Assembly: GCF_043195105.1 (NCBI RefSeq)
Contig: NZ_JBAFWO010000005.1
Source of the DNA: NCEH01 sp002257205
GTDB lineage: Bacteria > Pseudomonadota > Alphaproteobacteria > Rhizobiales > Xanthobacteraceae
DNA length: 64,000 bases
Strand: one strand, 5' to 3'
The translations under genes were made by a program, and so were the position numbers. Under the pieces are notes generated by a model. The model was given only the letters and a program-made list of their open reading frames with translations, was not told the DNA's origin and searched no databases. Positions 26,653 to 35,600 of this stretch are shown piece after piece. Numbering within the stretch: position 1 is the first letter of the stretch; each line of letters opens with the position of its first letter.

Positions 26653-27567
26653 TCAGAGGAGATCGGCGGCGCGGGCGATCGCGGTCAGCCCGGCGGCGGC
26701 GCAATCGGGCGGCGCGCGGTCGTGCGGCAAAGCGAGCAGCGCGGCGGCGGTGGAATAATGCTGCGTCAGCGCGGCATTGGCGATCAAGGTGAAGCGCTCG
26801 CGGCCGTCGGTGACGCTGGCGAGCTCCGCGCCGATCAGCAGGCCGGAGAGAAAATCCGCCGCATCGGCGTCGGCGAGGCCGCCGGTAAGGCCGAGCGCGC
26901 GGATCGTGAACAGGCGCGAGAGCAGGGCGCCGGGACCATGCAGGTCGCGCGAGGCGGCGACCCCGGCGCGGAAGCCGGCCGGCGAGGGCGTCCCTTGCCC
27001 CATCATGCGGCCGAGAATGGTATGCCCCTTCAGGGCGGCGAAGATTTCCCCGGTCATGAAGGTGGCAAATCCGGTGACGCGGCCGCCTTCCACCAGCACC
27101 CATTTGGAATGGGTGCCCGGCAGCACGAACAGCCCCTCCGCGCGGCCCAGCAGCGCGAGGGCGCCGAACAGTTCAGTCTCTTCCCCGCGGATCACGTCCG
27201 GGGTCTTCGGATCGTCCACCAGCAGGCCGGGCACGAGACGCACCGGGCCGAGGGCGCTATCCTCCACCGGCAGCGGCATCAGGCCGGCGGCGAGATCGCC
27301 GAGACCGGCGGGACACGTCACGTACGGCGCCTCCGCCCAGCCCTGCCGGCTGCCGATCATGCCCGAGAGCAGGATCGGCAGGCGACCGTGCGCCTGCGCC
27401 CACGGGCCGGCGATGCGCGAGAGGACCGGCGCGAAGGCGCGATCCTTCACCGCCATCAGCCCTTCGGCGGATTCGATGCGGGCAAGGATGCCGCCGTCCC
27501 CATCCAGCAGATAGGCGCGCAACGAGGACGTGCCCCAGTCCAGGGCGATGAGGGACGCGCGGCTCAC
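26653..27567 (-). CDS. dgoK: 2-dehydro-3-deoxygalactonokinase
   Basis: A 304-residue sugar kinase of the DgoK family, with ALDWGTSSLRAYLL near the start, SGMIGSRQGWAEAPYV, the core FVLPGTHSKWVLVEGGRVTGFATFMTGE, and LTGGLADAD. It phosphorylates 2-keto-3-deoxygalactonate for DgoA. Galactonate dehydratase and galactose dehydrogenase are not in this window, so the upper steps must be elsewhere or the substrate enters at the keto-deoxy stage. Confidence 0.93.
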   Translation of the reverse strand: MSRASLIALDWGTSSLRAYLLDGDGGILARIESAEGLMAVKDRAFAPVLSRIAGPWAQAHGRLPILLSGMIGSRQGWAEAPYVTCPAGLGDLAAGLMPLPVEDSALGPVRLVPGLLVDDPKTPDVIRGEETELFGALALLGRAEGLFVLPGTHSKWVLVEGGRVTGFATFMTGEIFAALKGHTILGRMMGQGTPSPAGFRAGVAASRDLHGPGALLSRLFTIRALGLTGGLADADAADFLSGLLIGAELASVTDGRERFTLIANAALTQHYSTAAALLALPHDRAPPDCAAAGLTAIARAADLL

Positions 27568-27641
27568 GGGCGGATCTCGCTTCTGCTTGGGGTGGCGCGG
27601 GCTCGGGTGGCGGTTCGGGTGCGCCGGGGTCCGGCGCCGGT

Positions 27642-28469
27642 TCAGTGGTGCAGGATCTGGCCGAGGAAGGTGCGGGTGCGCTCGCTCTTGGGATGGGCGA
27701 AGAAATCCTCCGGCGCGCCTTCCTCCACGATCTCGCCCTTGTCCATGAAGATCACCCGGTCGGCGACCTGGCGGGCAAATCCCATCTCATGGGTCACGCA
27801 GATCATGGTCATGCCGTCCTGGGCGAGCGAGGTCATGGTGTCGAGCACCTCTTTCACCATTTCCGGGTCGAGGGCGGAGGTGGGCTCGTCGAACAGCATG
27901 ATCTTGGGGCTCATGCACAGCGCGCGGGCGATCGCGACGCGCTGCTGCTGGCCGCCGGAAAGCTGGCCGGGATATTTGTTCGCCTGCTCGGGAATGCGCA
28001 CGCGCTCCAGATATTTCATGGCGATCGCCTCCGCCTCCTTTGGCGCGAGGCCGCGCACCTTGCGCGGGGCGAGGGTGCAATTCTGGAGCACGGTCAGATG
28101 GGGAAACAGGTTGAACGACTGGAACACCATGCCGACCTCGGCGCGCACCTTGTCGAGATTCTTCGATGAGGTGCCGACTTCCACCCCATCCACCTCGATG
28201 CGCCCGCTCTGGTGATGCTCCAGCGCATTGATGCAGCGGATCAGCGTGGACTTGCCCGAGCCGGAGGGGCCGCAGATGACGATCCGCTCGCCGTGGGTGA
28301 CGGTGAGGTTCACGTTCTTCAGCGCGTGATAGGTGCCGTAGTGCTTTTCCACGGCTTCCATGCGGATCATCACCGGCCCGCTCTGCTTGGAGAGTGCGGC
28401 CACGGCGCCGAGGTCCGGGCTCTGGCCTTCGCTGTGGCCGTGGCTTTGGCCTTCATGGGCGGTGTTCAT
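27642..28469 (-). CDS. ABC importer ATPase, polar amino acid (GlnQ) type, in the dgo operon
   Basis: A 275-residue ATPase: Walker A GPSGSGKST, Q-loop VFQSFNLFPHLTVL, signature LSGGQQQR, Walker B IMLFDEPTSALDPEM and H-loop VTHEMGFARQVADRVIFMD, all standard for the polar amino acid family. An N-terminal leader of about 30 residues (His/Gly/Ser-rich) is unusual. It belongs with the binding protein and two permeases upstream and dgoK downstream on one minus-strand transcript, so the cargo is more likely a sugar acid than an amino acid. Confidence 0.9.
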   Translation of the reverse strand: MNTAHEGQSHGHSEGQSPDLGAVAALSKQSGPVMIRMEAVEKHYGTYHALKNVNLTVTHGERIVICGPSGSGKSTLIRCINALEHHQSGRIEVDGVEVGTSSKNLDKVRAEVGMVFQSFNLFPHLTVLQNCTLAPRKVRGLAPKEAEAIAMKYLERVRIPEQANKYPGQLSGGQQQRVAIARALCMSPKIMLFDEPTSALDPEMVKEVLDTMTSLAQDGMTMICVTHEMGFARQVADRVIFMDKGEIVEEGAPEDFFAHPKSERTRTFLGQILHH

Positions 28470-28558
28470 GATGACGTCTCCGAAGGATGCGGTCGGATCT
28501 TGGGCCGGACTGGTGGCCGGCCACGGACGCGTGCGCCCGTTGCCGGCGTTTGAGGAGA

Positions 28559-29374
28559 TCAGAAGGTGGGCATCACCGGAAGGGGGGTCTTGAACCACTT
28601 CTGGTTGATCGCGTCGAGTTCGCCGTTATTCTTCACGAAATACAGGAACGTATTGATCCACTGAAGAAAATCGGTGGAGCCGCGACGCACGGTGATGCCG
28701 TTGTACTGGCTGCGCAGGACGATCTTGCGCTCGATGCCCATGTCCGGGTTCGCCTCGGCGAGCTGCACGCCGATGAGATTGTTGGCGCCGAGCAAATCCA
28801 CCTGGCCGGAGATGAAGGCCTGGGCGGCGGTGGCATCGTCGTCGAAGCGCATGATGGTGGCGCCCTTGGGCACCGCCGCCGTCAGCGCGGTGTCCTGGGT
28901 GGAGGCGCGGGCCACCGCGATCTTCTTGCCGACCGTCTGGTCGAGCGTCTTCACGTCCAGCTTCTTCGGGCCGATCAACTGGATCTCGATGGTGGAATAG
29001 GGGATCGAGAACTGCACCTGCTTGGCGCGCTCGGGCGTGATGCCGAAGGTCGCCACCAGCACGTCGACCTTATTGGTCAGCAGATAAGGGATGCGGTTCG
29101 GGCCGGTGACCGGCACGATCTCGACTTCGACGCCGAGATACTTGCCCATCAGCTTGGCCACGTCCGCGTCATAGCCTTCCGGCTTGCCCTCGGTGTTGAG
29201 CAGGCCGAACGGCGGCAGGTCCACCAGCATGCCGACCTGGAGCTTCTTCTTCGACAGGATGTCGTCGATGCTCTGGGCCGAGGCGCCGTGGGGAAGGGCG
29301 GTCGCGGCGAGCGCCGCGAGGCCGAGGGCGGCGAAGGCGCGCCGCGTGGTGGTGAGGACGGACGTCAGGGACAT
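28559..29374 (-). CDS. ABC importer substrate-binding protein, polar amino acid family fold, probable sugar-acid ligand
   Basis: A 271-residue periplasmic protein with a signal peptide ending in HGASA (about residue 33). It follows the HisJ/GlnH fold: LLTNKVDVLVATFGITPERAKQVQFSIPY carries the conserved carboxylate-binding Arg (Arg116). The Asp that binds the amino group of amino acids (HisJ Asp161, in GRIDAAFQD) is replaced by Asn198 in GQVDLLGANN. A ligand with a carboxylate but no amino group fits, in line with the neighbouring galactonate genes. ATG chosen with GGAGGA upstream. Confidence 0.85.
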   Translation of the reverse strand: MSLTSVLTTTRRAFAALGLAALAATALPHGASAQSIDDILSKKKLQVGMLVDLPPFGLLNTEGKPEGYDADVAKLMGKYLGVEVEIVPVTGPNRIPYLLTNKVDVLVATFGITPERAKQVQFSIPYSTIEIQLIGPKKLDVKTLDQTVGKKIAVARASTQDTALTAAVPKGATIMRFDDDATAAQAFISGQVDLLGANNLIGVQLAEANPDMGIERKIVLRSQYNGITVRRGSTDFLQWINTFLYFVKNNGELDAINQKWFKTPLPVMPTF

Positions 29375-29460
29375 GGGCTTTCCTCCGATTGGCCCCGTGC
29401 GGGGCAGGCGTGCCGATGAGGGGCGGCGCGGTTTGGATCGATCGAGCTGCGCCCCGCGCC

Positions 29461-30114
29461 TCAGCGCGAGACGGTTCCGAACTTCTTTTCGAGATGGCGC
29501 GAATAGAGCGAGAGCGGCCAGCACAGGATGAAATAGATCACCGCCACCACGCCGAACACCAGGAACGGGCGGAAGGTGGCGTTGTTGACGATCTGCCCGG
29601 CGCGGGTCAGCTCGACGAAGCCGATGATGGAGGCGAGCGAGGTGCTCTTCACCAGCAGCACCAGGAAGCCGACCGTGGGCGCCACCGCGATCTTCGCCGC
29701 CTGGGGCAGGATGATCTCCTTCATGCGGGTGAAATAATGCAGGCCGAGCGCGGTGGACGCCTCCCACTGGCCCTTTGGAATGGCCTGGATGCAGCCGCGC
29801 CAGATCTCGCCCAGGAAGGCCGCGCCGTTCAGCGTGAGGCCGATGGCCGCCGCCGCCAGGGGATCGATGTTGAGGCCGAGGAAGGTGGCGCCGAAGAACA
29901 CCAGGAACAGCTGCATGAGCAGCGGCGTGCCCTGGAAGATCTGGATATAGCCGGCGGCGGTTGCCCGCAGCCAGGGCCAGGTCGAGGTGCGCGCGAACGC
30001 CACCAGGAGCCCGCCGGTCGCCCCGCCGACGAAGGCGATCAGCGAGAGCAGCAGCGTCCAGCGCACGGACGAGATGAGGAAGAGCAGTTCCGCGGAGGTG
30101 AATTGACGGATCAT
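29461..30114 (-). CDS. ABC importer permease, polar amino acid type (second)
   Basis: A 217-residue permease of the His/Glu/Gln family with the usual IQIFQGTPLLMQLFLVFFGA segment and the ATPase-contact loop GLHYFTRMKEIILPQAAKIAVAP. GAGGAGGAT precedes the ATG. It would pair with the permease 10 bp upstream as a heterodimer. Part of the lacI-permease-permease-binding protein-ATPase-dgoKA operon. Confidence 0.9.
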   Translation of the reverse strand: MIRQFTSAELLFLISSVRWTLLLSLIAFVGGATGGLLVAFARTSTWPWLRATAAGYIQIFQGTPLLMQLFLVFFGATFLGLNIDPLAAAAIGLTLNGAAFLGEIWRGCIQAIPKGQWEASTALGLHYFTRMKEIILPQAAKIAVAPTVGFLVLLVKSTSLASIIGFVELTRAGQIVNNATFRPFLVFGVVAVIYFILCWPLSLYSRHLEKKFGTVSR

Positions 30115-30124
30115 GGCATCCTCC

Positions 30125-30799
30125 TCAGCGGGCCACATCGGTGGGCGCGAACACCATTCTGTAGATCAGCGCGAAAACCCCCGAGAACATCAGCGACATG
30201 GCGAGATACATGCCGGTCACCACCAGATAGATCTCGAACGAGCGGAAGGTCTGGGATTGGAGATTATTGGCGATGGCGGTCAATTCCTCCGCCGAGATGG
30301 CCGAGACCACGCTGGAGGTGAGCATCAGCAGGATGAACTGGCTGGTGAGCGCCGGGTAGATCGCCTTCAGCGCCGGGAAGATCACGATATAGGAGAACAC
30401 CTGCATGGGCTTCAAGCCCAGCGCCTTGCCCGCCTCGATCTGGCCCTTGTGGATGGTCTCGATGCCTGCGCGCACGATCTCGGTCGCATAGGCGCCCACA
30501 TTCACCACCATGGCGAGGAGCGCGGCCTCATTGGCGTCGAGCCGCAGGCCGATGCGCGGCAGGCCGAAGAAGATGAGGAAGATCTGCACCAGGAACGGGG
30601 TGTTGCGGATGATCTCCACATAAGTATCCACCAGCCAGCGCACCGGGCGCGGGCCGGCGGTCTTGCCGAGCGCGCCGGCCACCGCGACGATGAGGCCAAG
30701 CACCATGGCCATGGCCGAGAGCTGGATCGTCAGCCACGCGCCATAAAGCAAATCCTGCCAGGCGTTGAAGACTTCTCCGAACTGGAAGACGTAGTTCAT
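30125..30799 (-). CDS. ABC importer permease, polar amino acid type (first)
   Basis: A 224-residue permease: EIIRNTPFLVQIFLIFFGLP and the coupling loop ALGLKPMQVFSYIVIFPALKAIYPALT are typical. Its ATG overlaps the stop of the LacI gene (ATGA), so regulator and transporter are translated together. An earlier start would only add a Pro/Ser-rich leader that overlaps the regulator. Confidence 0.9.
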   Translation of the reverse strand: MNYVFQFGEVFNAWQDLLYGAWLTIQLSAMAMVLGLIVAVAGALGKTAGPRPVRWLVDTYVEIIRNTPFLVQIFLIFFGLPRIGLRLDANEAALLAMVVNVGAYATEIVRAGIETIHKGQIEAGKALGLKPMQVFSYIVIFPALKAIYPALTSQFILLMLTSSVVSAISAEELTAIANNLQSQTFRSFEIYLVVTGMYLAMSLMFSGVFALIYRMVFAPTDVAR

Positions 30800-31998
30800 G
30801 TCCCTGCGCTTCCCTTGAGGGCTTGAGGAGAGGGGCGGCGGGGCCGGCGGGGCTTCGGCGCTTGCGTTGCGGCTGAGCACCCGACGGTGGGTGCGGGCGC
30901 CCGGCCGGGCGCGGCGCTGCCGCAGGATTGGCGGATGATCAGGCGCGGCGGCACGATGATCTGCTCCGGCGGACGACCGGGGTTCTCGATCCGCCGCAGC
31001 AGCAGCTTGGCGGCCTCCCGCCCCACCACGCGCGGATCGGTGGTGAAGGTGGTGAGCGCCGGACGGTGCAGGCCGGCTTCGGCGACATCGTCGCAGCCGA
31101 CCACGGCCACGTCGCGGCCGGGTTCAAGGCCATGCTCGATCAAGGCCAGCATGACGCCGAAGGCGACGATGTCATTGTAGCAGACCAGGGCGGTGGGCGG
31201 ATTGTCCTGCGCAAACAGATCGCGCGCGGCGGCATAGCCCGAGGAGCGATCGAGCACCGGGCAGGGTACGATGGGGCCGATCTTCAGCTTGTGCCGGCGC
31301 AGCGCCTTGCGAAAGCCGCTGAGCCGCTCGCTCAAGGGCGCGATGCGCCGCACGCCGCCGATGAAGCCGATATGGCGATGGCCGAGGCTGATCAGATGCT
31401 CGGTGACGAGTTCCATCCCGGCGGCATAGTCCGGGCCGACATAATCCGCCGGAAAGCCCTCAACCCGGCGCTGCGCCAGCACGCAGGGCAGGCCGCCGCA
31501 ATGGGCTTCCTCCAGCGCGTCGGCACGGGTCTCCTCCGCCGGGACCAGCACGATGCCGTCGACGCCATGCTCCTGCATGCGCACCAGAACGCGCTTCTGG
31601 CGGGCCGCGTCCTCGGCCGTATTGGTGATGAAGCCGACATAGCTTTCCGCATCCAGCACATCGTCGATGCCGGCGGTGAACTGGGAATAATTCGGCGTGA
31701 TGATCTCGCACAGCACGAGGCCAATGGTGCGGGACGCCCCGGAGCGCAGGTTCGCGGCGCGGCGATTATAGACGTAGCCGAGGTCCGCCATGGCCTGGTC
31801 GATACGCTGGCGGGTGTCTTCCTTCACCAGCGGGCTCTTGCGCAGCACCAGCGAGACCGTGGCGCGCGAGACCCCGGCATGGGCGGCGATGTCGTTGAGC
31901 GTGACGCGATGGGCGAGCGGAAGGGCCGCGCCGCCGGGGGCGGTTTCGCCCGGTGCGCGAGCGGGCGCGGACGCGCCTTTGCCTTTCCTCAGATCCAC
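30796..31998 (-). CDS. LacI family regulator of the galactonate-type operon
   Basis: The 400-residue regulator starts at a GTG with GGGGAG seven bases upstream. An Arg/Lys/Ala-rich leader of about 30 residues precedes the LacI helix-turn-helix, VTLNDIAAHAGVSRATVSLVLRKSPLVKEDTRQRI, followed by a periplasmic-binding-like effector domain. The C-terminus has an extra Pro/Arg-rich tail of about 40 residues. The frame is open to 32151, but that stretch overlaps the promoter. Upstream lie TTGACC (32065-32070) and TAGAGA (32042-32047) spaced 17 bp, and a perfect palindrome at 32078. Confidence 0.88.
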   Translation of the reverse strand: MDLRKGKGASAPARAPGETAPGGAALPLAHRVTLNDIAAHAGVSRATVSLVLRKSPLVKEDTRQRIDQAMADLGYVYNRRAANLRSGASRTIGLVLCEIITPNYSQFTAGIDDVLDAESYVGFITNTAEDAARQKRVLVRMQEHGVDGIVLVPAEETRADALEEAHCGGLPCVLAQRRVEGFPADYVGPDYAAGMELVTEHLISLGHRHIGFIGGVRRIAPLSERLSGFRKALRRHKLKIGPIVPCPVLDRSSGYAAARDLFAQDNPPTALVCYNDIVAFGVMLALIEHGLEPGRDVAVVGCDDVAEAGLHRPALTTFTTDPRVVGREAAKLLLRRIENPGRPPEQIIVPPRLIIRQSCGSAAPGRAPAPTVGCSAATQAPKPRRPRRPSPQALKGSAGT

Positions 31999-32077
31999 GC
32001 GGCGTCTCCCCGCCGACGCTATTTCTGCGCTCGGCCAGGGTTCTCTAGGGGAGGCAAAACCGACGGTCAACGAAAAA

Positions 32078-32091
32078 TTAGATCGATCTAA
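32078..32091. promoter_or_regulatory. Candidate LacI operator TTAGATCGATCTAA
   Basis: A perfect 14-bp palindrome with the central CG typical of LacI-family sites. It lies 80 bp before the regulator start, just upstream of its predicted -35 (32065-32070), at about -50 from the likely start point. It is a plausible autoregulatory site. Confidence 0.6.
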
Positions 32092-32178
32092 ATCCCTCTT
32101 TCGTCGCGTTTGCGATGCAGCATGGCGCAAGGGATTGGAGGCGCAGGGCACATGCCGCCACGCCTCCGTTGCGGCGGG

Positions 32179-32658
32179 TCAGCTCTGCCGCGATGCGATA
32201 TAAGCGCGCCATCCGCCGAGCGCGGTGATCTCCTGCGCGCCGGCCACCGCATGGGCCTCGCACAGGAAGCCCGGCACCTGCGAGCCATCGTCGAGGGTCA
32301 TCTTGCCGATGCCGAGCGGGGCCGGAATGCGGGCGACGAACGCGCCGAACGCGGCGGCATCCAGCGCCCACACTTCCACGTCGAGGCCCGGGCCGGAAAA
32401 GCCCGGCTCGCGCACCACGCCGGGCTTGGCGGGCACCGTATCCGGCAGCACGAACAGGCGATAATCGGGCGCGGTGCGGCAGCGCTTCACGAGCGCGCCG
32501 CCGGCGCCGGTCAATTCGCCGTTCAGCGGCATTCCGGAGAGATGCGCGCCGACCACGGCGATCGGCAATTGCCCACCCGCGACCGCGCGCGGATCGGATG
32601 CGGAAGCGGGTGGGGAATGGAGGCCGCTGAGCGGGCTCTCGCTGAACTTGCTGGTCAC
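32179..32658 (-). CDS. Stand-alone allophanate hydrolase C-terminal domain protein
   Basis: A 159-residue protein starting at a GTG that overlaps the carboxylase stop (GTGA) with GGAGG seven bases upstream. It reads like the C-terminal domain of AtzF/DUR1,2 allophanate hydrolase: LPIAVVGAHLSGMPLNGELTGAGGALVKRCRTAPDYRLFVLP, then VEVWALDAAAFGAFVARIPAPLGIGKMTLDDGSQVPGFLCE. In the full enzyme this domain handles N-carboxycarbamate after the amidase domain cleaves allophanate. The amidase domain is absent from the whole window, so it may be encoded elsewhere, or allophanate may be handled differently. Confidence 0.82.
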   Translation of the reverse strand: MTSKFSESPLSGLHSPPASASDPRAVAGGQLPIAVVGAHLSGMPLNGELTGAGGALVKRCRTAPDYRLFVLPDTVPAKPGVVREPGFSGPGLDVEVWALDAAAFGAFVARIPAPLGIGKMTLDDGSQVPGFLCEAHAVAGAQEITALGGWRAYIASRQS

Positions 32659-35600
32659 GATATGGCCTCCAGAACTGCCACCACGTCTCCGGTGCGCACC
32701 GTGCGGCCGGGCACCATGCGCACGGCGCGCACGCGCCCCGCGGCATGGGCGGTGATGGAGATTTCCATCTTCATGGATTCGATGATGGCGATGGTCTCCC
32801 CCGCCGCCACTTCGGCGTTCTCTTCCACCAGCACCTTCCAGACATTGCCCGGAACATTGGCGCTCACCCCGAAGCAACCTTCGGGAATGGCCTCCTCTTC
32901 GCCGCCCGCGATCCCCTCGTCGGCGACGAAGCTGTCGAGCCCCTGTTCCTTCCAATGGGCCCGCTCGGCATCGAACGCCGCCTGCTGGCGCGCCTTGAAG
33001 GCATTGATCTCGCCGGCATTGCGGGCGAGTTCCGCCGCATAGTCCGCATAGGAGAATTGGGTTTCCTCGATGCGCAGCGGATAGGCGCCGTGGGGAAAGG
33101 CGGCGCGCGCCTCCATTAGCTCGGCATGGCTCACGGGGAAGAAGCGGATCTGGTCGAAGAAGCGCAGCAGCCAGGGCGTGCCGGGCTTGAACACCGGCGT
33201 GGTGCGCCAGGTATTCCAGACCTGGATGGTGCGGCCGAAGAGCTGGTAGCCGCCCGGCCCCTCCATGCCATAGATGCACATATAGGCGCCGCCGATGCCC
33301 ACCGCGTTTTCCGGCGTCCAGGTGCGGGCCGGATTGTATTTGGTGGTCACCAGGCGATGGCGCGGGTCCATGGGGGTCGCAACCGGCGCACCGAGATAGA
33401 CATCGCCGAGGCCGAGCACGAGATAGCGGGCGTCGAACACCACGCCGCGCACCGCCTGCTCGTCCTTGAGCCCGTTGATGCGGCGGATGAACTCGATGTT
33501 CGAAGGACACCAGGGCGCGTTGGGGCGCACCAGTTCCTGATATTTGCGCATGGCGAGCTGCGCGTCCTCGTCATTCCACGACAGCGGCAGATGCACGATG
33601 CGGCTCGGCACCACCACGTCCTCGGCCGCCGGCAGGGACCGTTCGATCTCATCCAGCAGCCCGAGCAGTTTTCCGCGCGAGACCTGTGCCCCATCGTAAT
33701 GGAGCTGGAGCGAGCGGATGCCGGGGGTGAGGTCGAAGAGGCCGGGGATCTTGGCCTCTTCCACCGCCGCCGCCAGCAGATGGGCGCGCAGCCGCAGGGC
33801 GATGTCCAGCGTCATGTCGCCGAACTCCACCAGCAGATTATCGTCGCCCTGGCGGCGATAGACCACCCGCACCGGCCCATCATCACGTTGCGCGAGAATG
33901 GCGGAGGCCGCCTCCGGCACGGATTTAACGGCCGGCCCCGCGACTGGGTCCTGCGGGCGGGGCAGCGGGTGGAAGCGCACCTTATCGCCGGGCTTCAGCT
34001 GGCCCATCTTCCATTGCTCGTCCCGCGCGATCACCGCCGGACAGACGAAGCCGCCGAGCGAGGGACCATCCGGGCCAAGGATGATGGGCATGTCGCCGGT
34101 GAAATCGATGGCGCCCACCGCATAGGCATTGTCGTGCAGGTTGGAGGGGTGGAGCCCCGCTTCCCCGCCGTCCGTGCGCGCCCAGCGCGGGGTCGGGCCC
34201 ATCAGCCGCACGCCGGTGCGGGCGCTGTTGAAATGCACTTCATAGGTGGCGTCGAACAGGTCGGCGATGTCCTCGTCCTGGAAGAAGTCGGGCGCGCCAT
34301 GGGGACCGTAGACCACGCCGATCTCCCACTCCCGCGTCAGCGGCGCGGGCTGCGCCGAGACCTTTTCCGGCAGCGCTGGGCGGCTGGCGGGCGGGGTGAG
34401 GTGCAGCACGTCGCCGCCCTTCAGAGTGCCGGTGGCATGGCCGCCGAACAGGCCGAGGGCGAAGGTGGCACGCGAGCCAAGCACCTCCGGCGCCGCGAAC
34501 GCCCCGCGCACGGCGAGATAGGCGCGCTGGCCGGCACCGGAAATGGCGCCGACGGCGAGCATCTGTCCCGCCTTCACGGCGAAGGCCGTATCGTGGGGCA
34601 CCGGCACGCCGTCGAGCATCGCCGGCATATGGGCGCCGGAGATGGCGATGTCCGCGTCGGTGTGGAAGCGCAGCGTCGGGCCGTTCACCGTCATTTCCAG
34701 CGCGACGGCGGTTTCCGTATTGCCCACCAAAGCATTGGCGCGGGCAAACGAGCGCGCGTCCATGGGGCCGCTCGGCGGCACGCCCACATGCCACAGATGC
34801 AGCCGGCCCGGCAGTTCCTGAAGGCTCGACTGGGCGCCGGGGCTGAGCACCTCGATGCTTTCCGGACGGAAGGCGAAATCCTTCAGCGCGGTCGTCGCCA
34901 CCTTGCCGGAGGCGAGCAGATCGGACGCCGCAATCGCCCGCAGATAGGCCAGATTGGTCTCAATGCCGCTGATTGCGGTGTCTTCCAGCGCCGCCCGCAA
35001 GGCGGCGAGCGCGGCGGGGCGGTCGGCGCCGGAAACGATCACCTTGGCGAGCATGGGATCATAAAAAGGCGTCACCTCGGTGCCGGTTTCGACCCAGGTA
35101 TCGACCCGCGCGTCCGGGGAAAATGTCACCTGCGTCAGCAGGCCGGCGCTGGGCTGGAAATTGGCGTGCGGGATTTCCGCATAGACCCGCACCTCCATGG
35201 CCGCGCCCTTGGGCACCAGCGGAGTTGTGGGAATGATGTCTTCGCCAGCCGCCTGGCGGATCATCCATTCCACGAGGTCGATGCCGAACACCGCCTCGGT
35301 GACGGGATGTTCCACCTGCAGGCGGGTGTTCACCTCCAGGAAGTAGAAATCCTCCCGCGCTGGGTCATAGATGAATTCCACCGTTCCGGCGGAGGCATAG
35401 GACACGCTTGTCCCAAGCTTTACCGCCGCGTCGTGCAGGCGTGCGCGGGTCTCGGGCGAAAGCAGCGGCGCCGGCGTCTCCTCCACGACCTTCTGGTTGC
35501 GGCGCTGGAGTGAGCAGTCGCGCTCGCCGAGCGCGATCACCTTGCCCTTGCCGTCGCCGAAGATCTGCACTTCCACATGGCGCGCCTCGGAGACGAAGCG

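Noticed and set aside
33126..35513. 795-codon plus-strand frame opposite the carboxylase
   Set aside because: Same reason: antisense of a biotin carboxylase/carboxyltransferase with all catalytic motifs.
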